Shown here: positions 26,730 to 34,576 of the stretch, piece by piece
Numbering within the stretch: position 1 is the first letter of the stretch
How the letters are laid out: each line of letters opens with the position of its first letter
Origin: Candidatus Cloacimonadota bacterium
Lineage (GTDB): Bacteria > Cloacimonadota > Cloacimonadia > Cloacimonadales > TCS61
Length of the DNA stretch: 45,400 nt
Direction: 5' to 3'
Assembly (NCBI GenBank): GCA_018400535.1
Contig: JAGYMQ010000050.1
Span: forward strand, 1-45,400
Position numbers and translations under genes: made by a program
Notes under the pieces: generated by a model
What the model was told of the DNA's origin: nothing
The model's database searches: none
The model's input: the letters and a program-made list of their open reading frames with translations, nothing else

Positions 26730-27716
26730 TCAGCCTTCAGATTCTATTTCATAGAGTAAATAATCGCGAACTTTCTGCGATTTTTTGTATTTACCAAACA
26801 GGATCATCAGCTTGATCCTCATTTTTGGACCTTTTAGATCGCTACCCAGAATCACACCTTTTTTCTGCAAATACATGCCACCGCCCTTGTATCCATATTC
26901 TGGCAAAACACGTCCTGTGTGAGTTCGTGAAACCACGACGACCACAATATCTTCAGCAAGTGCTTTTTCTACAGCTGACACCATTGTCTTTGGAATATTA
27001 CCACGACCAAAAGCTTCCAAAACGATCGCTTTCGCTTTTTTCTTGATCGAGGTTTCAATGAATCGTCCATCCATACCACTATTACATTTGATCAAATCAA
27101 TATTTGTTTCAATTTCTTGTGTAAAAATTTTCTCGTGAGTCTCTGCTCTGCGGTAGTAAATAATCTTATCAGGATCGATCACTCCGAGCAATCCCAAAGA
27201 TGGACTGGCAAAGGCATCAGTTTTTCCAGAATCTGTTTTGACAACATCGCGTGCCGAATCTATCTCATCATTCATAACGATCAAAACTCCACGGTCTGCT
27301 GAACGGTCAGCGCCTGCCACGCGCACAGCTCCCACGATATTTCTGGGTCCGTCCAGACCAAGCTCGGAGCTGCTACGCATCGCTGCTGTGAAAACGACTG
27401 GCTTCTTTGTTTGCAAAACAAGATCTAGCATATAAGCAGATTCTTCCAGCGTGTCAGTTCCGTGCGTTATCACGACGCCATCATAATCTAAGATTTTTTC
27501 ATCAACGGTTTTTGCCAGCTTGAACATACGGTTTGGCGTGATAAAAGGACTGGGAATATTGGCAAATTCAAAAACATCGATCTGAGCAATTTTTTCCAGT
27601 TTGGGAAATGATTTCAAATGTTTGGCAAATTCATCATCTGGAATCACTCCGAAGGGACTATTATATTTCATGGCAATTGTTCCACCAGTAGTGATTATCA
27701 GTATCTTTTTCTTCAT
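26730..27716 (-). CDS. ansA: L-asparaginase (type I/II family)
   Basis: The 328-residue amidohydrolase has both threonine motifs: ITTGGTIAM near residues 8-16 and VITHGTDTLEESAY near 84-97, the two catalytic Thr regions. The conserved TAAMRSSSELGLDGPRNI region is also present. There is no signal peptide, so it is a cytoplasmic AnsA-like enzyme making aspartate and ammonia. It is the first gene of the long minus-strand run. A TTGACA box ends 48 bases upstream. Confidence 0.94.
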   Translation of the reverse strand: MKKKILIITTGGTIAMKYNSPFGVIPDDEFAKHLKSFPKLEKIAQIDVFEFANIPSPFITPNRMFKLAKTVDEKILDYDGVVITHGTDTLEESAYMLDLVLQTKKPVVFTAAMRSSSELGLDGPRNIVGAVRVAGADRSADRGVLIVMNDEIDSARDVVKTDSGKTDAFASPSLGLLGVIDPDKIIYYRRAETHEKIFTQEIETNIDLIKCNSGMDGRFIETSIKKKAKAIVLEAFGRGNIPKTMVSAVEKALAEDIVVVVVSRTHTGRVLPEYGYKGGGMYLQKKGVILGSDLKGPKMRIKLMILFGKYKKSQKVRDYLLYEIESEG

Positions 27717-27764
27717 AGATTACCTCAATTCAATTTGCTGGTAAGAAATTTTTTGAGATAACAA

Positions 27765-27770
27765 TGTCAA
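27765..27770 (-). promoter_or_regulatory. TTGACA box upstream of asparaginase operon
   Basis: A perfect -35-like hexamer on the minus strand ends 48 bases before the ansA ATG, with only TTCTTA at 17-base spacing. It is the best promoter candidate for the 27.7-14.4 kb gene run. Confidence 0.3.
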
Positions 27771-27828
27771 GTTTGATATCTGAAATATTGGCAAAGCATA
27801 ATTTTCATGGTCAGCTGTTTAGAAAATC

Positions 27829-27834
27829 TTGACA
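27829..27834 (+). promoter_or_regulatory. TTGACA box upstream of tRNA-Arg
   Basis: A perfect hexamer ends 35 bases before the tRNA 5' end, an ideal place for a -35. The -10 region contains ATTTTGAAG rather than TATAAT. Confidence 0.35.
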
Positions 27835-27869
27835 GAAAAGACCAGGATTTTGAAGTGTCTTTTACGTGC

Positions 27870-27946
27870 GCGCCTGTGGCTCAACTGGATAGAGCATCTG
27901 ATTACGGATCAGAGGGTTAGGAGTTCGAATCTTCTCAGGCGCGCCA
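27870..27946 (+). tRNA. tRNA-Arg (anticodon ACG)
   Basis: The full cloverleaf can be drawn. The acceptor GCGCCTG pairs with CAGGCGC, with discriminator G and an encoded CCA. The D-arm is GCTC..GAGC. The anticodon stem TCTGA/TCAGA encloses loop TTACGGA with anticodon ACG. The T-loop is TTCGAAT. An A34 reading CGN would need deamination to inosine by TadA. Confidence 0.97.
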
Positions 27947-28079
27947 TTGTATTTTTACCACTTTGATCGCAAATGAACAAAACTGATTATCCTCAATTCA
28001 ACTCGTGAAATTGACTACGTATTTGGTTTAGACTAACCTTCTCTGATCCAAAGAACTAAACCTGATATAGAAGCTGAAA

Positions 28080-28463
28080 TCAATCTACAAAAATGCGAAT
28101 CGTCAGTTGTTCATTATTTTCTTCTTTCACATCAAGGTGAAATAATTCACCAACTTCACCCGCTGTTACTAATTCCAAAATTTCTTGCCAATCGATCGTG
28201 GAAAAATCGAAATCAGTATTTCCCAAATGAGCATTTAATTTCGAATTTTTGGGAATGAATTTCAAGCCCAATTTTGCGAATTTCACAGGAATAGAAAGAT
28301 CGAGTTTTGGATTCTTTTTTCCGCTCTCCGTGATCAGAATATGGAAATTCCTACCTTTTTTTCTGGGTTTTTCTCGCAATGCACCAAGCAGTTTCGCAGC
28401 ATCTTCTGCACTGATCTTTCCTTCCGCCACCATTTGAATGATCCTTTTTTGTTCTTCTTGCAT
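28080..28463 (-). CDS. Small protein with YvlB/SHOCT-like N-terminal helical motif
   Basis: The 127-residue protein begins with a short helical motif (IIQMVAEGKISAEDAAKLLGAL, residues about 8-29). That motif is also present at the C-termini of the two upstream genes. The rest is a beta-rich domain of unknown function, similar in feel to the tail of YvlB-type proteins. Its ATG overlaps the upstream TGA (TGATG in the operon sense). It has no signal peptide or membrane helix, so it is probably cytoplasmic. Function unknown; inferred partner of the DUF4097 and DUF2089 proteins. Confidence 0.75.
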   Translation of the reverse strand: MQEEQKRIIQMVAEGKISAEDAAKLLGALREKPRKKGRNFHILITESGKKNPKLDLSIPVKFAKLGLKFIPKNSKLNAHLGNTDFDFSTIDWQEILELVTAGEVGELFHLDVKEENNEQLTIRIFVD

Positions 28464-29761
28464 CAGTTCTCCAAAGCATCGAGCAATTTTTCTGCTTCTT
28501 CAGTTGTGATCTTGCCATCCTTCAACATCTGCAAAATCTTTATACGACTGCGTTCACCAACAGTTTCTTGTTCTTCTTTGTTCAAAGCACGATCTTGTAT
28601 TTTTTCTTTTACTGCTTTGACGATTCGTTTACTGAGCTGATTGGCGTTTTGTTTATTATCGTCAATATCATCTACAACTTCTTTGATGTTTTGCGAAATT
28701 TCCTGACCAATTCTGGATTCGATCAGATTGGATAGGTCAAGGTCATTCATTTTTTTTTGGACTTTTTTCAAACCTTCTATAATCTTCTTTTTTGCCGTTA
28801 GATTGGGAACTTTTTCCAGAATTTTTCCAAGATCAGGAAGCTCGATATTTTCGGTGTGTTGATGAGCTTTCACCAGATTTATACTACCCAGCTCATTCTC
28901 GATCTGAATCTGCAAAGTGCCTGCTCCTTTTGTCATTTGGATAGAACGAACAGAATCGTTTTCACTGCTTTGATATTCTCCATCCAAACCCATATAAAGT
29001 CTGCCAAGACGATTCTTTGCCGCCAAATCATAGGGAATTTTTTCTGGAATCATCAGCTGAACTTTTCCTCTTTTATTTTTAATTTTCATTTTTCCCTTTT
29101 CCTGATTTCCCAAAACGTAAAAGATCCCACCATTAGAATTTTCAATTTCAGCTTCTCTGAATTTTGATCGTAAAATTTTGATATTTCCATTTTTATTGTA
29201 AGCAAAATGGTTTCCAAAAGAGTCTGCTATTTTAATCGGGCCATTTTGGGAAAATACTTTAATCTCACCTTCTTGTTTGTGGATCTTAGAGGCACCATTC
29301 GTCAATTCCAATTTTAAATCTCCCTCTGAATTTTGGATTGATAGCGCTCCGTTAGTAGATTTTGCTTGTATATTTCCCAAAATATTTTCAGCTTTCATAT
29401 AACCATTTTTAAGAACAAATTGCTGCTTTCCTATCAAATCTTTGATCTTGAAACCACCATTCTTAGATTCAGCAGTCACGCTGGTTTCTTTTGGCGTTTT
29501 GATTAAAATTCGCAGCTTATTAACATCATCTCGTTCGTTAGTTTTTAGATGCAGGGAATTTAATTCTTTATCAAATTTCACATCAAGACAATCTTCGATC
29601 TGAATGGCGGTTGCGTCATTTTTCTTGAGAGTCAATTCCAACGAAATTTCTGTCTGTGGATTTTCCCAACCGATAATTTCCGCTCCAAAATTTTTGGAAA
29701 GAAATTCTAATTTTAATTTTTCTTGCGTTTCAAATGATAGTTTTCCAATAAATTCTTTCAT
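28463..29761 (-). CDS. DUF4097-type beta-helix protein with C-terminal shared helical motif
   Basis: The 432-residue protein has a central DUF4097 (putative auto-transporter adhesin-like) region. About ten short beta repeats of the N-G / S-N-G type occur at roughly 100-260 (SKNGGFKI, LKNGYMKA, STNGALSI, LTNGASKI, SQNGPIKI, NKNGNIKI, NSNGGIFY), which suggests a right-handed beta-helix. A charged helical segment (about 315-400) leads to the C-terminal motif ILQMLKDGKITTEEAEKLL, shared with both neighbours. It has no signal peptide, so despite the adhesin label it is likely cytoplasmic. It starts 1 base after the DUF2089 gene. Confidence 0.82.
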   Translation of the reverse strand: MKEFIGKLSFETQEKLKLEFLSKNFGAEIIGWENPQTEISLELTLKKNDATAIQIEDCLDVKFDKELNSLHLKTNERDDVNKLRILIKTPKETSVTAESKNGGFKIKDLIGKQQFVLKNGYMKAENILGNIQAKSTNGALSIQNSEGDLKLELTNGASKIHKQEGEIKVFSQNGPIKIADSFGNHFAYNKNGNIKILRSKFREAEIENSNGGIFYVLGNQEKGKMKIKNKRGKVQLMIPEKIPYDLAAKNRLGRLYMGLDGEYQSSENDSVRSIQMTKGAGTLQIQIENELGSINLVKAHQHTENIELPDLGKILEKVPNLTAKKKIIEGLKKVQKKMNDLDLSNLIESRIGQEISQNIKEVVDDIDDNKQNANQLSKRIVKAVKEKIQDRALNKEEQETVGERSRIKILQMLKDGKITTEEAEKLLDALEN

Positions 29762-29762
29762 T

Positions 29763-30125
29763 TCACTTCTCCTTATTGATCTTTTCTAGAGCTTCTTGGA
29801 CGCTCATTTTGCCAGCAGCGATCATATCCAAAATATCTTCTGATAATTTGTTTGAAGCGACTGTCGCTTCGCATAAGATCGCTTTCACTTCAGCCAGTTT
29901 GTTTTTTACTGTGGGATAGGAAATTTTCAGTTCCTTTTCTACTTCTTTGATATTTCCACCACAACAGATAAACACCTTCACGAATTCTTGTTGAGCAGGA
30001 TTGAGAGCAGCAAAATCGCTGATCGAGAAATTGCCATGGATACTCGTTCCACAAGAATTGCAACGATAACCTGTTATTTCCAATGTTGCATTGCAGACGG
30101 GACATTGTTTCAGTCTTCTATTCAT
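29763..30125 (-). CDS. DUF2089-family zinc-ribbon/helix-turn-helix regulator
   Basis: The 120-residue protein matches DUF2089 throughout. It has an N-terminal zinc ribbon (CPVC near residue 8, CNSC near 22), a helix-turn-helix with LSISYPTVKNKL-like recognition sequence (KISYPTVKNKLAEV), and the helical tail DILDMIAAGKMSVQEALEKI that recurs in the next two genes. It is predicted to be a DNA-binding regulator and first gene of a three-gene operon, probably autoregulated through the ATTAATAT-rich upstream region. GGAGG is placed 6 bases before the ATG. Confidence 0.88.
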   Translation of the reverse strand: MNRRLKQCPVCNATLEITGYRCNSCGTSIHGNFSISDFAALNPAQQEFVKVFICCGGNIKEVEKELKISYPTVKNKLAEVKAILCEATVASNKLSEDILDMIAAGKMSVQEALEKINKEK

Positions 30126-30129
30126 ATAA

Positions 30130-30200
30130 ACCTCCTGAATATTAATGTCAGTTTTTGAAAATATTTTTAATTAATATTGTCAAGGATTATATTAATATTT
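30130..30200. promoter_or_regulatory. Divergent promoter/operator region with repeated ATATTAAT sites
   Basis: Between the DUF2089 operon and the ABC exporter lie TTGACA on minus (30183 to 30178) and, overlapping it, TTGTCA on plus (30177-30182). The plus box is followed after about 17-18 bases by TTTATAT. ATTAAT-core sites recur at 30139-30146, around 30170 and around 30194. The arrangement suits mutually influencing promoters and a regulator binding site. Confidence 0.4.
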
Positions 30201-30372
30201 TTTATATATTCAAAATTTTTTTTTAATTATTTTATCTTAAAAGACATTTTAGTTGATTTACAGATTAATTATCTTATCATTAAAAAATATCACAATCAAA
30301 TTTGTTCAAAAAAAAGATTGCTCACTTTTTTGCTTATCACTTTTATTGATCGCAAAATGTTTGGGAGTGCGA

Positions 30373-31266
30373 ATGAATATTTTAGAAGTAGATTCGATCA
30401 GTAAGAATTTTGGTGATTTTGAAGCGGTCAAAGAGCTTTCATTTTCCCTCGAAGAAGGAAAAGTATTTGGCTTATTAGGACCAAATGGAGCTGGCAAAAC
30501 AACCACGATCAGGATGATCATGAATATTATCATACCCGATTCAGGCAAAATATCCATAATGAAAAATTCTGATGTAGAAAAAGCGAACAATCTGATCGGT
30601 TATCTGCCTGAAGAACGTGGTATTTATCGGAAAATGAAGGTGAATGAAGTCCTATTGTTTCTGGCAAAATTGAAATTGATGCCCCGTAAAACAGCACAAA
30701 ATGAGATCGATAACTGGCTGGAAAGACTTGATCTGAAAAAATGGAAAGATAAAAAAGTAGAAGAGCTTTCCAAAGGAATGCAGCAAAAATTGCAGATCAT
30801 CAGCACAATTTTGCACAAACCAAAAATTCTGATCTTTGACGAACCATTTATGGGTTTGGATCCATTGAATACGAAGCTCATCAAAGAAATTTTGTTGGAA
30901 TTGAAAGAAAAAGGAACGACCATCATTTTTTCGACGCACCTGATGGACAACGTAGAAAAGCTCTGTGAACAGATATTGATGATAAACAAAGGTAAAAATG
31001 TGCTATCGGGAAATTTAAAAACGATCAAAAACAATTATGGAAAAAATCGTATCCAATTAAAATTTTCTGGAGACGACAAATTTTTACAAAATTCAGCAGT
31101 TAAAAATTTTGATAATTTTGGCAATTACGTTGAATTACAATTGAATAAAGAAATCGATCCTCAGGAGTTTTTGAAAAAGGTCTGCTCACAAGTTCAGGTC
31201 TCAAAATTTGAGATCATTGAACCTTCCTTGAATGATATTTTCATTGAAATTGCAGAAAAAAATTGA
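30373..31266 (+). CDS. ABC transporter ATP-binding protein (NatA-like, DUF4162 C-terminus)
   Basis: The start at 30373 has GGGAG 5 bases upstream and gives MNILEVDSISKNFG, the normal N-terminus; an in-frame upstream start adds 40 unlikely residues. The 297-residue ATPase has Walker A GPNGAGKTTT, signature LSKGMQQKLQI, Walker B ILIFDEPFMGLDP and the switch His in FSTHLMDN. A DUF4162-like C-terminal domain (about 215-297) is typical of exporter ATPases of the Na+-efflux NatA type. It forms an operon with the permease 8 bases downstream. Confidence 0.93.
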   Translation: MNILEVDSISKNFGDFEAVKELSFSLEEGKVFGLLGPNGAGKTTTIRMIMNIIIPDSGKISIMKNSDVEKANNLIGYLPEERGIYRKMKVNEVLLFLAKLKLMPRKTAQNEIDNWLERLDLKKWKDKKVEELSKGMQQKLQIISTILHKPKILIFDEPFMGLDPLNTKLIKEILLELKEKGTTIIFSTHLMDNVEKLCEQILMINKGKNVLSGNLKTIKNNYGKNRIQLKFSGDDKFLQNSAVKNFDNFGNYVELQLNKEIDPQEFLKKVCSQVQVSKFEIIEPSLNDIFIEIAEKN

Positions 31267-31274
31267 GGTGATCT

Positions 31275-32576
31275 ATGAGTAAATTGGGCGCAGTTATCCA
31301 GCGTGAATACGTTACCCGCGTGAGAACAAAAGGATTTATCATTGGCACGCTACTCTTCCCCTTGATCATAATTTTTCTTTTTGGTGGAATTTTTATCTTT
31401 GCTCAGCTATTCGCTCCTTCCACCAAAAATTATGCTGTTATCGATCAGACTGGAAAAGTATATGCCGATTTCGTAAAATTATTACCTGACACATTAAAAA
31501 ATGGCAAACCAAAATTCGCTTTTCATCAGGTCCAAACTACCGATCCAATCTCGGAAAGGACTTTTTCTGTTTTACAAAAACAGATCGTAAATAAAGAGAT
31601 CGACGGCTATATATTTATCCCAAAAAATGTGATCGCAACTAAAAAAGTTAAATATGCAGCTCGAAATGTCAGTGATTTTGAAGAATTAAATGACCTGCAA
31701 CGCAGTCTTTCCCGCGTGATCGCCAATTTGCGATTGTCAGAAAAAGGCTTTCCAGCCGAAGAGATCAGACAAGAAATGGCAAAAGGTTGGATCCAATTAG
31801 AAAGTCATCAAGTTACAGAAAAAGGAGAAGTGAGTAAACACAGTGCATCAAGTTTTTTGCTCACTTATCTGCTTTCCTATATGCTCTTGCTTTTCATTAT
31901 GACTTCGGGACAAACAGTCACGCGTAGTGTGATCGAAGAAAAGAGTCAGCGCATCACGGAGACGATAATCTCTTCGATCAATGCCCGTGATCTAATGTTG
32001 GGAAAGATGCTTGGAATCTGTCTTTTGGGGATCACACAACTGATCGTGATCGGCGGATTTGTCTATAGCACAAGCATTTTTGGTGCACCACTTTTTGCCA
32101 AAGCTGGCATCCAGATCCCAAAATTGATGAATATTCTGGAAAATTTACATTTCTCACCTGTTATATTCATTTTCTTCATTCTTTTCTTTTTTATGGGATT
32201 TTTTTTGTATGCTGGTCTCTTTGCCGCTATCGGTGCGATGGTGAATACAAATGATGAAGGACAACAATTCCTCTTGCCAATAGTCTTCTTAAATTTGATG
32301 GGATTTTTTATCATGTTCTCGGTCGCCAAAAATCCTGAGACAACTTCTGCTTTCTGGGCATCATTATTTCCATTTTTCACGCCGGTCGTGATGTTTGCCC
32401 GTATTGCTGTGATGGATCCAATATTGCCTTCTGGTGCGATCATCTCACTTTTTACTCTTGCACTTTCGATCATCATTCTGATAAAATTTGTCGCAAAAAT
32501 TTATCGCGTTGGCATCTTGATGTATGGGAAAAAACCATCTCTCAAAGAAGCTTTGAAATGGATCAAATATAAATGA
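31275..32576 (+). CDS. ABC transporter permease (NatB/ABC-2 type)
   Basis: The 433-residue permease has one N-terminal helix (about 20-45), a large extracytoplasmic region (about 50-190) and a cluster of five or six C-terminal helices (about 195-420). This is the ABC-2/NatB architecture. The motif QREYVTRVRTKGFIIGTLLFP at the N-terminus and SVIEEKSQRITETIISSI before the core are characteristic. GAGGTGA precedes the ATG. With the ATPase it should form an exporter (Na+, drug or lipid substrate unknown) coregulated with or opposed to the DUF2089 operon across the divergent region. Confidence 0.9.
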   Translation: MSKLGAVIQREYVTRVRTKGFIIGTLLFPLIIIFLFGGIFIFAQLFAPSTKNYAVIDQTGKVYADFVKLLPDTLKNGKPKFAFHQVQTTDPISERTFSVLQKQIVNKEIDGYIFIPKNVIATKKVKYAARNVSDFEELNDLQRSLSRVIANLRLSEKGFPAEEIRQEMAKGWIQLESHQVTEKGEVSKHSASSFLLTYLLSYMLLLFIMTSGQTVTRSVIEEKSQRITETIISSINARDLMLGKMLGICLLGITQLIVIGGFVYSTSIFGAPLFAKAGIQIPKLMNILENLHFSPVIFIFFILFFFMGFFLYAGLFAAIGAMVNTNDEGQQFLLPIVFLNLMGFFIMFSVAKNPETTSAFWASLFPFFTPVVMFARIAVMDPILPSGAIISLFTLALSIIILIKFVAKIYRVGILMYGKKPSLKEALKWIKYK

Positions 32577-32705
32577 AACCCTGAAGCAAAAATCTAAATG
32601 TTTTATCTAAAACTCTTTATCCAATTTTCTAAAATATTTTTTGTTTCGTCGCAATTTTCTCCTTGAAATAGGAGCAGAAATCAGCCTATGCTATGATTTT
32701 AAGGA

Positions 32706-32728
32706 TTTTCTAATTGTTTATTAGAAAA
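32706..32728. repeat. AT-rich perfect palindrome in the exporter/caspase gap
   Basis: TTTTCTAAT and ATTAGAAAA form a 9-base-pair stem with a 5-base loop. It lacks a terminal T-run on the plus strand and could be a weak terminator or operator. The rest of this 290-base gap shows nothing else besides the TTGACA box. Confidence 0.4.
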
Positions 32729-32817
32729 AAATTGCAATCATTACACATCTCAATTTTTTATTCTATCAGACAACAACGATCATTTTCCAACAGAAAAGAC
32801 TATTTTCAAAATTTTAT

Positions 32818-32823
32818 TTGACA
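32818..32823 (+). promoter_or_regulatory. TTGACA box upstream of caspase-like gene
   Basis: A perfect -35-like hexamer ends 43 bases before the ATG, with TTAAAA at 17-base spacing. Confidence 0.35.
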
Positions 32824-32866
32824 AAAAATCAGCAAAATAATTAAAAAACTAAAGAAGGTGGAAGAA

Positions 32867-34558
32867 ATGAAGGTAAAAATAGTTTTTCTAATTTTACTGA
32901 TCTTGATCAGTTCAGAAGGATTCACAGAAAGGGTAGCTCTTGTGATCGGAAACGAAAGCTATGAGCAAGAGCCTTTGCAAAATCCAGTAAACGATGCAAA
33001 AGCGATCGCCAAAACATTGAGCAAATTGGATTTTTACGTGACGATCGAAACAGAACTCAATCGCAAAAATATGATCAATGTGATCAATAATTTTTCGGAA
33101 TATCTTGAATATGATGATGTTGTTTTGCTTTATTACAGCGGGCACGGAGTGCAACTGAATGGGATCAATTATCTCATTCCTCTAAATTCCAACATCCAAT
33201 CAGAAGAAGATGTAGAATTTGAGGGAGTAGCAATTGACCGCTATCTCAGGAAATTAGAAAAAGCAAGGATCAATATTATCATTCTTGATGCCTGCCGCGA
33301 TAATCCCTATAGAAGAGTTCGTTCAATGAGCAAAGGTTTGGCACAGGTCTCCGCAAAAACCGAAGGAACTTTCATCGCCTATTCAACAGCGCCAGGAACT
33401 ACTTCTCTGGACGGGCAAGGCAACCACAGTCCATATACAAAAAATTTACTAAAAGAATTAGAAAGACCAAATCAGCAGATCGAAGAAGTTTTTAAAAATG
33501 TTAGAATTGCGGTCAAAAATGAGACAAATAATCAACAAATTCCCTGGGATTCTTCCAGTTTGACAGATGATTTTATTTTTTGCAAAGCAGATATTCTGGA
33601 AAATATTCCAGAAAAAATTGAAATTAAAACTAAAAAGAAATACAAAACTGGAACAATGAAAGTTTCTTCCAATCAAAGTGGAATGTTATATTTGGATGGT
33701 GACTTTCTTGCTGAAATCAAGAAGAATAAAACAGAAATTATAAAAGATATTAGATTAGGACAACATGATCTGGAAATGCAAGCAAAAGGTAAATCTCAAA
33801 AAAAGCAAATAGAGATATTTCAGTTTGAGATCATTTCTGTGCATTTCGAAATATCAGAAAGCGACAAAATGATTTTCGTAGAAGGTGGAGAATTGCATCT
33901 TGAAGATAAAAATAGTGGTAATTCTGTTTGTATCGAATCTTTCTATGTTAGCCAATATGAAGTGAAACAAAACGAATATGAAAGTTTGATGGGTGAAAAT
34001 CCGAGTGGTTTTATTGGTAAAGACTTACCTGTTGAATCAGTCAACTGGCAAAAAGCGGTGGAATTTTGCAATGCCAAAAGCAGAGCTGATGGTTATGAAG
34101 AATGTTATATTGAGCTGGATGGAGAAATGATCTGTGATTTTTCCAAAAACGGCTATCGCCTTCCCACTGAAGCAGAATGGGAATTTGCCGCAAAAGGTGG
34201 GAACAAATCTCAGAATTTCAAATTTGCTGGATCAAATTCAATTCAAGAAGTTGCCTGGTTTAGAGATAATTCTGGAGATCAAACTTATTCTGTTGGCAAA
34301 AAAAAACCAAATGAACTCGGGATCTATGATATGAGTGGGAACGTCTGGGAATGGTGTAATGATTGGTTCGCTGTAGATCATATCAATGCAATAAGTGAAG
34401 ATCAGCGCGGACCAAAAGAAGGTTCTTCTCGCGTTTGTCGTGGGGGCGGTTGGGATTGCGGAGCTATGGCAGTGAAAATTGATTTTCGGATCAGCCACTC
34501 TCCGCTAAATTCCAATAGCTCACTCGGTTTTCGTTACGTAAGATCAGCCAAGAAATGA
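32867..34558 (+). CDS. Exported caspase-like (C14) protein with PEGA-like and FGE-sulfatase domains
   Basis: AAGGTGG and a signal peptide (MKVKIVFLILLILISSEGF) support the start at 32867; the product is 563 residues. The N-terminal caspase/metacaspase-like domain (about 21-240) has the His of YYSGHG (93) and the Cys of ILDACRDNP (143), so the catalytic dyad is intact. A short beta domain (about 262-332, MLYLDGDFLAEI) resembles PEGA. The C-terminal domain (about 333-563) is of the formylglycine-generating-enzyme/SUMF type (ESVNWQKAVEFCNAKS, YRLPTEAEWEFAAKGG, YDMSGNVWEWCNDW, GFRYVRS). The FGE catalytic Cys pair is not evident, so it is more likely a binding module. The protein acts in the periplasm or at the surface and is followed 18 bases on by a DUF4384 gene. 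Confidence 0.9.
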   Translation: MKVKIVFLILLILISSEGFTERVALVIGNESYEQEPLQNPVNDAKAIAKTLSKLDFYVTIETELNRKNMINVINNFSEYLEYDDVVLLYYSGHGVQLNGINYLIPLNSNIQSEEDVEFEGVAIDRYLRKLEKARINIIILDACRDNPYRRVRSMSKGLAQVSAKTEGTFIAYSTAPGTTSLDGQGNHSPYTKNLLKELERPNQQIEEVFKNVRIAVKNETNNQQIPWDSSSLTDDFIFCKADILENIPEKIEIKTKKKYKTGTMKVSSNQSGMLYLDGDFLAEIKKNKTEIIKDIRLGQHDLEMQAKGKSQKKQIEIFQFEIISVHFEISESDKMIFVEGGELHLEDKNSGNSVCIESFYVSQYEVKQNEYESLMGENPSGFIGKDLPVESVNWQKAVEFCNAKSRADGYEECYIELDGEMICDFSKNGYRLPTEAEWEFAAKGGNKSQNFKFAGSNSIQEVAWFRDNSGDQTYSVGKKKPNELGIYDMSGNVWEWCNDWFAVDHINAISEDQRGPKEGSSRVCRGGGWDCGAMAVKIDFRISHSPLNSNSSLGFRYVRSAKK

Positions 34559-34576
34559 AAATGAAGGAGTTTTGGA

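Noticed and set aside
32706-32728. Terminator for the ABC exporter operon
   Set aside because: The palindrome is purely AT-rich and followed by A residues, not T, on the plus strand, and it lies 130 bases past the stop codon; recorded only as a repeat.
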